A DNA stretch of 64,000 bases from Paramecium tetraurelia (taxonomy: Eukaryota; Ciliophora; Oligohymenophorea; Peniculida; Parameciidae). Position numbers and translations under genes: made by a program. The stretch is taken from assembly GCF_000165425.1 (NCBI RefSeq), contig NW_001799122.1:490327-554326 (forward strand), given 5' to 3'. The notes below the pieces were generated by a model. The model saw nothing but the letters and a program-made list of their open reading frames with translations, ran no database searches and had not been told where the DNA came from. Shown one piece after another: positions 1 to 10,374 of this stretch; positions within the stretch are counted from its first letter, which is position 1, and each line of letters starts with the position of its first letter.

Positions 1-131
1 ATTATTTATTTGAGTTCCTGAGGTGTAAATGCCTTTTTTGCAGTTTCAGCATCAACTTTGTTAAATTTTAAATATGGAGTAGATAATTTACCTCCTCTTG
101 AGAAATGAGCAAAGTTATTTTATGTTTACAT
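1..131 (-). CDS. Partial unknown protein, N-terminal part only
   Basis: The minus-strand frame starts with ATG at 131 and stays open to the left edge when TAA/TAG are read as Gln. The visible 43 residues include NFAHFSRGGKLSTPYLKF followed by a Lys/Ala-rich helix. Composition looks coding and the ATG lies only 35 bp from the divergent SPATA17-like start, typical Paramecium spacing that implies a shared promoter. I do not recognise the family; a short axonemal or microtubule-associated protein is possible given the neighbour, but that is a guess. Truncated by the window edge, so length is unknown. Confidence 0.5.
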
Positions 132-166
132 AAAATAAATTAATTATTGCTTATTTTCTCACTAAA

Positions 167-890
167 ATGCAATATTAATAAGATATCGTGAATCATTATC
201 ATTCAATAATTGAATTATATTATAAAGAGGCAGAGCTAAGTGATGAAAATAAAAGGATAGAAAATTAAGCAGCAACTAAAATTTAGCAATGGTATAGAAT
301 GCATGTAAAGAGAATTAAATATCTTAAAATTAGATATGTAATTTTGCAATCAATTTTATTAGAATACAATTTATATACAAAAGTTTGCTAAAGGTTATCT
401 GGCTAGAATGTTAATGAAAAGAAATAGCGATAATAGATTTAATGAAAGAAATCTTAAATACTTTAGCTATTAGGCTACTTAAATCCAAAGATATTTTCGT
501 GGATTTCATTATAGAAAATATTATCTAAACTGGGCTACAAGAAAAGAATACTTGTCCTTCTTGAAAAGAAAAAATGAAACGTTTTTGGAAGAACTCAAGA
601 AAGTGGAAAAGGAGGAGGCTTAATAGTTAAGAATCAGATAAGAATAACTAGCCAGGACTGAATTCGAGTCTTTGGCTCGTAATTTGCATCATCTTTCGTC
701 TACAAAATCGATTTCAGGCATCTACAGTCGACCTTTTGGAAATAGGGATATTGTCTTTGATATGGATGTTGAAAGTCACTTGAAGATTGTATTTCATAGC
801 AATTATGAATGGGAAAAGTCATAATAGATGTCAAGGTATACAAGAACCAAGAAGTTGAGTATGCAAACAAAATTAAAGCCTTTGAAATGA
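167..890 (+). CDS. SPATA17: SPATA17-like IQ-motif protein
   Basis: A 232-residue protein made from two exons; the 25-nt intron (GTAATTTTGC...ATTAG) lies at about 331-355. It carries IQ calmodulin-binding motifs: IQQWYRMHVKR near residue 45, IQKFAKGYLARM near 65 and IQRYFRGFHYRKYY near 100. These are followed by a charged helix and the signature LHHLSSTKSISGIYSRPF, which closely parallels the LxxLLSTKxIPGIYNSPF block of animal SPATA17. Family knowledge: SPATA17 is a conserved ciliary/axonemal calmodulin-binding protein. The start is the first in-frame ATG and the stop is TGA at 888-890. Vertebrate SPATA17 is longer (about 360 residues), so the C-terminal part is missing or reduced here. Assignment rests on the IQ spacing plus the GIYSRPF motif. 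Confidence 0.85.
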
Positions 891-1019
891 TGATATATGT
901 TACGTTAATAATCTAAGATCTTGTTGATACTGTTTAATTCTTGCGCGTTTGAGTTTCAGTGGGTATCACTAACTCAAATTTTATAATTGAGACATGATTC
1001 ATAAATATTTATATCTAGC

Positions 1020-1977
1020 ATGATTATTTTATTCTTTATTTCTCTTATTACATTTGTGAATTCCCTATCATTGAAATCTGTTCTTATGGCAATAGATTGT
1101 GGAGGATAAGAATCATTTAATTCAAAAGAAGGATTTCTTTATTAAGATGTATTAACTAATTGCTATTTGAGGATTAATATTTTAGTGGGGATTCAAGAGT
1201 CTCTGATTACACATATAATGATGTTGTTTATGATGGAATTGCGTATACATTTACTCCAAAAGTTTATTTTACTGAAAGACACGGCAGCTCATTTGATTAT
1301 AGCTTACCAATAAATAAGAATGGACAATACACAATAATATTGTAATTTGTAGAAGTAAGTGCTTAATCCATAAAAGTTATACTTTTAAAATGAGGGAGAA
1401 AGACAATTTGATATCTATATTGGAACTAAAAGAGTCATACAAAATTTATCTATTATTGACAAAAAGCATTAAAAGGGATCTGCAAAGGAAGTGTTCATTT
1501 ACATTGAAATTAAATAAGACACAGTTTTCCACAATGATGAAGAATGCACCAAAGGGTATGTGAATTAGCATATAACAGATTCATTAATGGAAAATTGAAA
1601 ATTGGATTTAGAAAAGGAGCTGCTGATTTACCTAAAGTCGATGGTATCGTGATTGTCAAAGGTCATAATGCTGGAGAAGAAGAAAAAAAGCACTTAATTG
1701 ATAATTGGGAATAAATGTTAGAAGAAAATAGAAAAAAGGAAGCAGAATTATAGAGAGCAGAACTAGAGGCTTAAAATATGATTGTACCTGATTCAGTTGA
1801 TCCAGAAGTATTTTATTTCTACTAATTTCATCTCAGGAAGGGGAAGGGTTAATTTCATTCTTATTGTCACCTATTGGAATAGGAATCATAATTTTTGGAA
1901 TGTTTGTTTTTGGATTGCTAATATTCACAGGTGAAAATGAAGATTAAAAAAACAAAAAGAAAAATAAGTCAAAATGA
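1020..1977 (+). CDS. MLEC: Malectin-like ER carbohydrate-binding membrane protein
   Basis: Five exons joined by introns of 23, 22, 23 and 29 nt give 286 residues; removing them leaves exactly 287 codons. Order: signal peptide (about 1-20), malectin domain beginning AIDCGGQESF (about 27-190), an acidic/Lys-rich linker, a C-terminal membrane segment (LLSPIGIGIIIFGMFVFGLL) and a short basic tail rich in N and K. Conserved malectin features seen: CGG near the start, YTFTPKVYFTERHG, and an FDIYIG strand. In animals malectin binds diglucosylated N-glycans in the ER lumen and works in glycoprotein quality control; the same topology is visible here. Length and architecture fit the family. Confidence 0.85.
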
Positions 1978-1989
1978 TTATCGTATTAG

Positions 1990-3747
1990 TAAATATATGT
2001 AAGCAGAGTAGATATGCAATTATGTAATACTTTTTATTGAATCCATGTTATAATTGTATAATCAGCTTATGTATACTAAATATTGCTGATATATAAACTA
2101 AATAGAAGTATTTCTTAACAGGAAAACCGTTTTATATTAATTTCTATTTAGGTTTTATTTGATTAAGGCTTTTCTTTTTTACTGTTAAATGCGTATGCGA
2201 ATCCATTTAAAGAATTTATATTCTAATTATCAAGGCTTCCTATTTTGCATCCATTTAATTTTCTTGTAAAAGAAGAAATTTATTAAATATCATTGAATAA
2301 AAAATAAATTTTTTTAACTTTATAAATTAGGTTCATCTTAAAAATCTTTAAATTAACTTATTTAAGAGGATGTTAATGATGCTTCCATAAATATGTTAAG
2401 ATATTTATATTGGATGTTTAATTTTATCCATACCCAAGAATTTTTTTTAAATTAATAATTTTGGCTTAGACATTAAACAATTTAACTGTATTTATAAAAA
2501 GATGAAATTGTTAATACTTATAATGATAGCATTCCAATCCATTCTTATTTTGTTTATATTCACACTATAATCCATGAACCTAAAATAGACTTGATTTACT
2601 TGATTCCTTCATTCCTTTTAATTTATTGAATTTCTTTTGATGTACTCTCTTTATTCGCAAGATTTTATCAAATAAATTAGAATTACGAATTCTTTCTCAT
2701 ATATTTTTATACTATTTATATAAACTATTTGTTGAATATATTCATTTTTTTCTAGAACTTCTTTCTCTTTCAAATTAAATGATAACTGGCTTTAATTAAA
2801 CAGGTCTAAACATTATTTTTTATTCAAATGTTTCGGTAGGTTTTAGTTTCACTTCAGATTATTGGATTTCTTTAGAGAGATTCTCTTCTTTAGAAATTTT
2901 ACTAATGAACTCTATGTTTTAATTATACATAGCACTTATGGTGGGTTAAATTACTGCCATAGTAACTTATTATTAATCCTATTAATTATTAATTTTTTAT
3001 GGAGTAATTTTGGGAGGGCTTAAAGATATCCCTATTTTTTGTTCTAATTGTAAACGAGGGTTGAAACAATCATCCTCAAAAAATACTGTATAATTAAGAT
3101 TTTTCTATTTTTTCTTTCCCATTAAAGTGATATGAGCACACTAACCTCAATTTATTCACCAAAGATTTTCTTGTATCTTTGAGTAGAAGTCACTAAATTG
3201 TAGTACACATATTAAGCACTTTTATCTTCTATCATTCTTAAGATTATAACAAGCTTGCCTTAGTAGCAGCCTAGCTCAATCTTCTTGAATTAGATAAAAG
3301 ACTTATCCTTAAACCGCAATTCATAAAAATTGAATACTAATCAATGAAAAACTCATTTAGATCTATTTGATCGATGGCATGCTCATCAACATTCACAATA
3401 ATAATTGATTTCTATGATTCCCATTCTTAACCAACGAGATTGCTGTTTATGTATAAATTTTATACTTTTTCTGTAATGCTTTAGGCTCTATTTTAATTGC
3501 TTAATTAATCACATATGACACTGTATTCACCAGAATATTCCTCAAATGATGAATTTGGTTTCAAATATCTATGTTTTTCAATATTATTGAGATTCTTCTA
3601 TTATGAACCTACACTTACTAATTTATTCCTATTTTATTAAGCTAATCTATACTCATTTTCAGATTGGATTGTAAATTCCGTTTGAAGCCCTAAATTTAGA
3701 AATTGATTGGGACAAAAATCAATCATTTATTTTGTGATTTGATACAT
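1990..3747 (-). pseudogene. Frame-broken C-terminal part of a large sensory-type (PAS-like/TmcB-like) protein
   Basis: The minus strand from ATG 3747 reads about 170 coherent residues, then needs a 1-nt frame change near 3340 to continue into a PAS-like stretch (NFYELRFKDKSFIQFKK, then LVIILRMIEDKSAQYVYY). A possible 26-nt intron (starting GTGCTC) follows near 3130. Further broken but long open frames continue to about 1990 and even remain open antisense to the malectin 3' end. The PAS-like block resembles the C-terminal half of the ciliate multi-TM/PAS proteins such as the one at 36209-41422. At least one real frameshift makes a decayed copy more likely than a working gene. End point at the left is uncertain. 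Confidence 0.4.
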
Positions 3748-3933
3748 TAAGAAAAAATAATTATTTATATAACTTCTTTTTTTGTAAATAAGCCTAAATA
3801 GAGAATTTGAAATGCCGATCCTTATGATTAGAATAATTGGCATAAATTAAACCAGAATTATTAAACCATTTAGTGATTGAAGATGGCAAAAAAATCAAAG
3901 GTTTTTTGATATTTCTTACAATAATAATATTGA

Positions 3934-4407
3934 AGTTGCTTCTATGAAAGTAATCCATTCAAATAATTTAAATTGTTTGTAACACCTGAAAAACTTATTT
4001 CTAGGAAATCCGATTGTGATGGTGTTGTTTTATTTGAATAACATAATCCTTATTATATGTAGCATCCTGATCAAGAATTCAAGATGTTTGAATTTTGAAG
4101 CAAGAATTTCTATATTTCATTGCGATCAGTAAATAAATTAGACATTTGGTGAAGCAATCATAAATTTAGGCTGCCAGAAATTTAATCAAATTAGAAAACT
4201 CTACACATTTACAAAAAAGAGAATTATAATTTATTATATCCAAACAACATGGAAATAGATTATTTTAAGAAAATATCATAAGTTGTGTTATTGAAGAATG
4301 GATACTCATAAGAAAAAAATCATTAGCTTGTGACTTTTTGTGGAAGATAATTACCAATTTAGTGATAGATCTATTATAAAATAAAAAAATGTGAACAAAA
4401 ATCCTGA
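3934..4407 (+). pseudogene. Open frame interrupted only by in-frame TGA
   Basis: One plus-strand frame runs from after the TGA at 3931 to the TGA at 4405 with protein-like composition, for example FVTPEKLISRKSDCDGVVLF and NHKFRLPEIQSNQ. It is interrupted by TGA at 4096, 4150 and 4363, all exactly in phase and with no frameshift between them. No GT..AG pair of normal Paramecium size removes these TGAs. No family recognised. Most likely a decayed gene whose nonsense mutations have accumulated before indels; readthrough cannot be excluded. Confidence 0.35.
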
Positions 4408-4497
4408 ATAACTAAAAATGGTAAAAATAAAAAAAATATTTTTATGAATAAATTTATATAAAAGTATTTTTACTTATTATTTTCTTTTTATATTGCA

Positions 4498-5018
4498 GAT
4501 TTCATTCAAATTTTGTGAACAGAAAAATAAAAGATAGAAAAAAAGGAGAAGGAATTGTTACTAAAATTAGATAACAATAAGAAATAAATGGAGGAGAGCA
4601 GCAGAAATAATTACAAAAGGAAAAACTCTTATAATAGAATTTAAGAGGATTAGATAAAGAAAATATAAATCCATTAAAGATATAACTATTTACAAAATGA
4701 AACTCTCTGTCTCATTAAATGATATAGTAAATCTAGATTTATACAGATATCATTTAATAGCAATTTTGGAGATATTAAACTCATTAAAATATAGGAGATA
4801 ATAATTTTAAATCTACACCATTTAATAACAGAAGACTATATAAAGATAAAGATGAAAAAACTTTGCAAAGAATGTTGATTAACATTGAAAAGTTGAAATC
4901 TTAATAATAATTATTATTTGAAAATAAAAAATAAAAATATGACAATAGACAAGATTTATAGCAATATTTCTTATTATGTTATTATTTTGTCAAAAGTTGA
5001 TATATATATTTTAATTTA
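4498..5018 (+). pseudogene. Upstream TGA-interrupted frame in phase with the ORF at 5019
   Basis: A Gln/Lys-rich frame (includes NRKIKDRKKGEGIVTK and LRGLDKENINPLKI) continues without frameshift across in-frame TGAs at 4698 and 4998 straight into the ATG at 5019. The phase is identical (300 and 21 nt steps). It may be the 5' part of the same ancestral gene, now separated by two nonsense codons. The sequence just before it (a TTGCAG at about 4493-4498) could be an intron acceptor. Function unknown. Confidence 0.35.
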
Positions 5019-5495
5019 ATGGGCAGTGCCTGCAAAAACATGAAAAATACGCAAGATCTAAAGTAAGTTTACATGAATTAAAATGGACCATTTAAATAAC
5101 TGAAGAGAGCTCATTTTCAACATCCTAAGTAAATTATGGATTTCTAAAGCTCTCATTCAATCTGTTCTGAAAGAAACTCATCCTAATGCTCAAAAACCAT
5201 AGGAAATATAAATACTTCAAGTTGTATTTAGATGACACGAAGAGACAATCGTTTTTTTACTAAAAGAGTTAGTAGTAGTTTAAATCACAACAGTTTAAAT
5301 TTTCTCAAAAAAGATGATCTAAATTCATAATCTGATTTATCTGTAGAACTAATTGACAACAATTAACTTACATTAATAGTACCTTATCATACAAGAAGAT
5401 CGTGGAGTAGAAGAAGAGTTACCACTAAATTTGATTTATTAATGAAAGTGAAAAATAACAAATACCTAGAAAAATATACAAGGAGGTAAACGTGA
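5019..5495 (+). CDS. Unknown basic, Ser/Asn-rich protein with MGSAC start
   Basis: An uninterrupted 158-residue reading frame from ATG 5019 to TGA 5493. The N-terminus MGSACKNMKN has Gly2, Ser3 and Cys5, the pattern of N-myristoylation plus palmitoylation, so membrane anchoring is possible. The middle is rich in S, N, K and R, and a basic patch (HTRRSWSRRRVTTKF) lies near residue 125. No recognised domain. The frame is in phase with an open, TGA-interrupted region upstream, so this could also be the surviving 3' end of a longer gene, and the MGSAC start would then be accidental. Confidence 0.4.
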
Positions 5496-5616
5496 GATTC
5501 TTATAATTTTTCAAATCCTCTTTTTTATTTATTTGTAAAATATATAAAAATATAATCTTTTAATAAATGTTACTTTAGTGGTTTACATATAAATCCAGAT
5601 AATCTAATTATGTTGG

Positions 5617-6212
5617 ATGTCAAAATTTCTGTTAAAATATCATATTAAGAAATTCAAATATATTGATAGTAATAATAAAAATATATGTGAATTAACATAA
5701 ATACACTCTTTGGAATGTGAAAAACACTATAAATAACAAGAATATTTAATTGAAATATCTAGCAGGATTCTAGAGTTGTTGTCTTTTGTGAGCTTACGAT
5801 TTTAAGTGTTAAAAAGTAAATGCTACTATAATTAGATATTTACAATGTTATGTTCAAATAAGTTATAATAGTGTTTAAAACAATTTTTTTAAAGAAACAG
5901 CTTATAGAAAATATCGAATTATTAATATAACATTCATTTTAACATCCTATTTAATTTGATAAATGTGATCTTTAAAGTTGTAACATTATGTATTTAATTA
6001 TAAAGCCATCTTCTAATTACAATTAATATATTGTTTTTGAAATTTACAAAACAGAAGGAATGTAAATTTGTATGAAATATCTGCTAAAAATTTTAAGAAG
6101 TTACTTCTTTCAGCAAATACATTATTAATACTATATAATTTTATAATTTCAGGATTAAATGATTATTTCTGAGAATTTAAGACTAAACGTAATACCAAGT
6201 TTTAAGAAGTGA
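5617..6212 (+). pseudogene. Frameshifted unknown ORF
   Basis: Two overlapping plus-strand frames look coding. The first begins MSKFLLKYHIKKFKYIDSNN and passes an ISSRILELLSFVSLRF helix near 5760-5810. The second picks up at about 5800 (ILSVKKQMLLQLDIYNVMF) and runs to TGA 6210. One missing base near 5800 would join them. No known family; the content is hydrophobic/helical. It lies directly upstream of the VPS10 gene in a block of decayed frames. Confidence 0.3.
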
Positions 6213-6349
6213 AAGGAAATATGGTTAGACTCCATGAGATTAAAAAAGTAGTTTTAAGCAAAAGAACTTGATGTTATTGTAAATGCTGATAGTAATTATG
6301 AGTATGAAATTATAAATAAATTGATTAATTAAAATAATAAAACGTGTTT

Positions 6350-8827
6350 ATGATGTTAGTAATACTCTTGATGATCATGCAGACGTTTGCATCTAATATT
6401 GATGTTTAAATTTCTTATATCGATGCTTCTTTAATAAACATTCATTGGTGTAGCGATACTGTATTGGCACTAACTTCAAAAGGATCTGTATACAGAAGTG
6501 ATGATCGAGGCCGTCAATGGACCAAAATGTCTGAGATTTTTCATCGTAAAGCACTAATTTAGCTTGAGGATGCTGGTGATAGAGTTGGAATAGTAAATAA
6601 TTTGGTTGCAAGTCCTGTTGATAAATAACTCATTCTTTTTACAGGCACCGATTAAATTGCATGGATATCACTTGATTGTGGTAAAACTATCACAGCAGTT
6701 AATGCAGGTAAGTAATTGAGGGAATATTAATTTCATCCAATTGAGAAAGATTGGATTCTTGCCTCTGCATGGAAACAATGTGGTTCAGATGAACTTCTTG
6801 CTGGTAAACCTTGTGTCTCATACAAGGAACTTTTGTTAAGTCAGGATACAGGAATCACATGGCTGTCCATAGCTACTTATGTCAATCAATTTACTTGGGG
6901 TGTTAAAAACAAAGACATGGCCAAGTATACTCCAAAAGAACGAATTCTAGCATCATTTGATCCTCAAGGAAGAGGACATTAATCAATCAGTAGTTGGAAT
7001 ATGGATGCAAATTTATATTACAGCGATGATTTCTTTCAAACTCGTACTTTAAGTGTACCAGCAGGTTCTAGATTTTTATTGACAGAATCCTTCCTATTTG
7101 TAGCTAAAGTCACATCATAATATACCTAAGAGGTTAGTTTATATGTAAGTGGTACTGAATTAGGATAATATAAATATGCAATTATCGATGCCGATTCAAA
7201 ATTATTAGAACACTCTTATAGTATTTTGGATACCTCAGAAAATCAAGTTTTCATGGTTGTTAATCATTTGAAGCCATCCTCTCCTTTGGGGGTAATTTAT
7301 ATAAGTGACTCTACTGGTACAAGGTATTCTAGATCTCTGGAGAATGTGGCCAGATTAGAAAACAGTGCAGAGTTCTATAGAGTTCAAGGATTAGAAGGAA
7401 TTTATTTGGCTAATGTTTATGCTGAAGATCAAGCTAAAATATATTCTCATCAAGTCTTAGAAGCTATGGAAGAAGGATTCTATGCTTAATAAAATGGATT
7501 TAAAGATGAAGACTTGAAGAAATACAAATAAACAAGGATTACTTTTGATAAAGGTGGTTAATGGGTTCCATTGAAGGTATAATTATTAAATTTATGATTA
7601 GCCACCCACAGTTGATGCAGATGGAAAACCAATTAATTGTAATAAGTGTTAGTTACATATTCATCTTAGTTAAGCCTTTTATTAATTTGCACCAATCTAT
7701 ACTTAAACCAATTCAATAGGAGTAATTGTGGCTACAGGATCTATTGGGAAATATTTAAGTTACAGATAGGATTAAGTAAATACGTATTTGAGTAGAGATG
7801 GTGGTTTAACTTGGATTGAAATTAAAAAGGGTTCATATATTTATGAAATGAGTAATCATGGAGGGTTGATTGTTATGTCTAAAGATTAAGAGACAACCAA
7901 TCAGATAGTCTACTCTTGGAATGGTGGAATAGAATGGGCTCCATTCAATTTTTTAGATTAGAAGGCCGAAATATCAAATATTATTACTGAACCTTAGAAT
8001 AAAGGAACTAGATTTATAGCATATGGTTCTATCTAATTAGAATCTAATGGTATCAAAACTGAATAGGGATTGCTTGCTACTATAGATTTAGATGAATTGC
8101 ATTAGAGGAATTGTATTGGTTAAGATAAACCAGGAGAAGTAGGTAGTGACTATGAATTATGGACACCTTCTGGTTTAGTCAATCCAGAATGCTTATTCGG
8201 TAAAAAGGTAACTTACATGAGAAAAAGAAGAGAAGCAGCTTGTTATAATCCAGATACTCTTGAGAAGATCATAAGTGTCACACCATGCCAATGTTCGTAG
8301 GAAGATTATGAATGCGATTTAGGATTTGTGATGAATAATTAATTATGTGTACCTATTGATGGTACCATCAATGTTGATCCTCCTGCCGAATGCAATGACT
8401 ATTACACTGTTTCCAGTGGATATAGAAAAATAGCAGGAGATATTTGTGAGGGAGGAGTCGAACATCCCTCAATGAGATTCAGTTGTCCTAATAGTAAGGG
8501 TTGGATCTTCGATTGGCTTGTTATTGGAGGAATCCTTTTTGGATTATTTTGGGTGTACAATAATTAAGATAAAGTCAAAGAATATTTTACTAGGACTGAA
8601 ATGAGTCAACTTCCACAATCTAAATCAGATGTATTTGTATATTTTATTATTAGAAATTAATAAAGTAATTATAATAGAAATAACCAAAGCAATAGTAATA
8701 ACAACAATAATATTAACCTATTAATCTTGAATAAAATGATTAGTAAGATTAGAAATTTGATGAGGAGTTGATTGAGAAAGATGAAAATATTTAAATGGAT
8801 GATGATGGTTCTCACGAGTTGATTTGA
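6350..8827 (+). CDS. VPS10-domain sorting receptor (sortilin/Vps10-like)
   Basis: Three exons (introns of 25 nt at about 7578-7602 and 23 nt near 8628-8650) encode 809 residues. A signal peptide (about 1-16) precedes a VPS10 ten-bladed propeller with repeated Asp-box-like blocks (SVYRSDDRGRQW, SQDTGITW, SRDGGLTW) and a Cys-rich 10CC-type region around residues 590-700 (CQCSQEDYECDLGF). One membrane segment follows (WLVIGGILFGLFWVY, about 715-735). The cytosolic tail has a run of Gln codons and two acidic dileucine-like signals (DEELI and a terminal HELI), typical of endosome/TGN sorting by adaptors or GGAs. VPS10 receptors carry cargo between Golgi and endolysosomes; in ciliates they sort secretory-granule and lysosomal proteins. 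The first of two tandem ATGs was chosen. No frameshifts; length is normal for one VPS10 domain. Confidence 0.9.
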
Positions 8828-8895
8828 TTATTATGACTGTTATTAATATTTTTAATCCTCCAATTAATTTATATGCATCTTCAACTTTCAGATTA

Positions 8896-9050
8896 TTGTA
8901 TTGTATTGTATTGTATTGTATTGTATTGTATTGTATTGTATTGTATTGTATTGTATTGTATTGTATTGTATTGTATTGTATTGTATTGTATTGTATTGTA
9001 TTGTATTGTATTGTATTGTATTGTATTGTATTGTATTGTATTGTATTGTA
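8896..9050. repeat. Perfect pentanucleotide microsatellite (TTGTA)31
   Basis: 155 bp made of 31 uninterrupted copies of TTGTA (TACAA on the other strand) without a single substitution. It sits in the 3' intergenic space between two convergent genes, 68 bp past the VPS10 stop and 97 bp before the ANP32 stop on the other strand. Apparent ORFs across it are low-complexity artefacts. Confidence 0.97.
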
Positions 9051-9147
9051 TAATAATTTAATTCTCCTTTCAAAGGGAATAGCCAATATAAAAATATATA
9101 TTTGCAATAAGTTTTTATTCATATTTTTCATTAAATATTTTAATGTA

Positions 9148-9911
9148 TCATTTTTTAACTTTCTTTTTCTTCTTGTTGCTTTCTGACTCACTTTCTTCCA
9201 CTTCACTATATTCCTCATCTTCTTCGTCATCAGATATAGAAAAACTGTCATCGTCGTCTTCATCTATCTAAATTTATATTATTCACATATTACCTCCTCT
9301 TCGTCTTCTTCTTCATCCTCCTCATCATCATCATAAATTTCGGTCTTTTCCCTAACAATCTTACCTTTCTTGTCCTTTCCATCCCAGGGCCTTAAGTTTT
9401 GGTAGCAGATCCCCAAATTTTGGTTGTAAAATTATCATCATCACAAACCAGGATTTTTCTCTAGAAATAGGTGTGTTAATTGGTCGAGTTATTTTAATTA
9501 CTCAATTTCCTAGTGAATAATGGAAGGGTCATACATCGAAATCTTTGATTTGATTCTTCTTGAGATTCAAAAATGTTAAAGATGGAAATTTCTACACTAT
9601 CGATTTAATGCTTCCTTCCTCCAAAAGCATTTTCTTCTAAATTCAATGAATTAATATTTTTATAATCTGAGAGATTGCTTATGGGATTGAAGTTTACATC
9701 TCTAAAATCCCAATTATTCTATCCATATTATAAATGCAATACATAAATTCGAAAATGTTCGTAAATAATCATCGATCTCCTTGCTAAACTCCTGAATCTA
9801 TATACCCTAGAAATGCAAGGAATTTATTTTAGAATCATTCTGTCTTGATTAAGAACGTCTTTGTTTCTGAATTTGCTCTAAGATTTTATTCTTCTATGAG
9901 CTTCCCTTCAT
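9148..9911 (-). CDS. ANP32: ANP32-like acidic leucine-rich nuclear phosphoprotein, frame-broken as sequenced
   Basis: N-terminal basic start, leucine-rich repeats (FPSLTFLNLKKNQIKDFD is the clearest), the LRR cap (a WDLLPKLKALDG-like block) and a long Asp/Glu tail ending in a Lys-rich NLS-like KKKKKVKK match ANP32. Members are histone chaperones and phosphatase inhibitors in the nucleus. Three introns (24, 25, 26 nt) are inferred. The remaining 689 nt are not a multiple of three; removing one base from each of five homopolymer runs (near 9746, 9620, 9454, 9423 and 9394) gives exactly 228 codons and restores the family pattern everywhere. This is either local sequence error or a very young pseudogene. 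Stop TGA at 9150-9148. Confidence 0.75.
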
Positions 9912-10246
9912 TTTGTGATTAAGATTAAATTGTAATAACAGATAATATTAAATTTATTAAAAATGAAAATAATATTTTAGGTTATGTTCGCTTTATAAAC
10001 TATACCATCAAGTGCTTCCATTTAAATATTAATTACTCTCTCACTTTCTCCTTTAAATCTATTTAATAAATTAAGTTAGCAAGCCAACTATAGGTAAGAT
10101 CTAACTATCAAATGCTGTTTTAGAACGTCAAAAGAGTTTCTTATATAAATAATTCTAATTTAAGGATACATCTAATTTAATTTCCTAAGATATAATAATC
10201 TCTTAGTAAATAACCAATCTCTTAAGATAAATTGAGGCCGTTACAT
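9908..10246 (-). CDS. Possible small upstream ORF, unrecognised
   Basis: An intact 112-codon frame from ATG 10246 to a TGA that overlaps the ANP32 start codon (ATGA). It is basic and helical (RDWLFTKRLLYLRKLNQMYP, ESERVINIQMEALDG). Composition is plausible for a small mitochondrial or adaptor-type protein, but no family was recognised. The length is only moderately unlikely by chance with a single stop codon. The rest of 9912-10374 would otherwise be the divergent promoter region of ANP32 and PTPA. Confidence 0.3.
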
Positions 10247-10374
10247 CAGGGATGATACAAATAGAGGATTTAGATTGAAGAGATTAATTGTAGAACTTAT
10301 AATTATAAAATTATTATTAGTGGATATTTCAAATTTGTATTAATATAATTTTTTTAATATATTTCTCACATTAA

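Noticed and set aside
8824-9186. ORFs of Tyr/Ile/Val/Cys repeats on both strands over the TTGTA array
   Set aside because: They are pure translations of a perfect 5-bp repeat (15-nt/5-codon cycle) in a 3' intergenic spacer, with no start context or conserved flanks.
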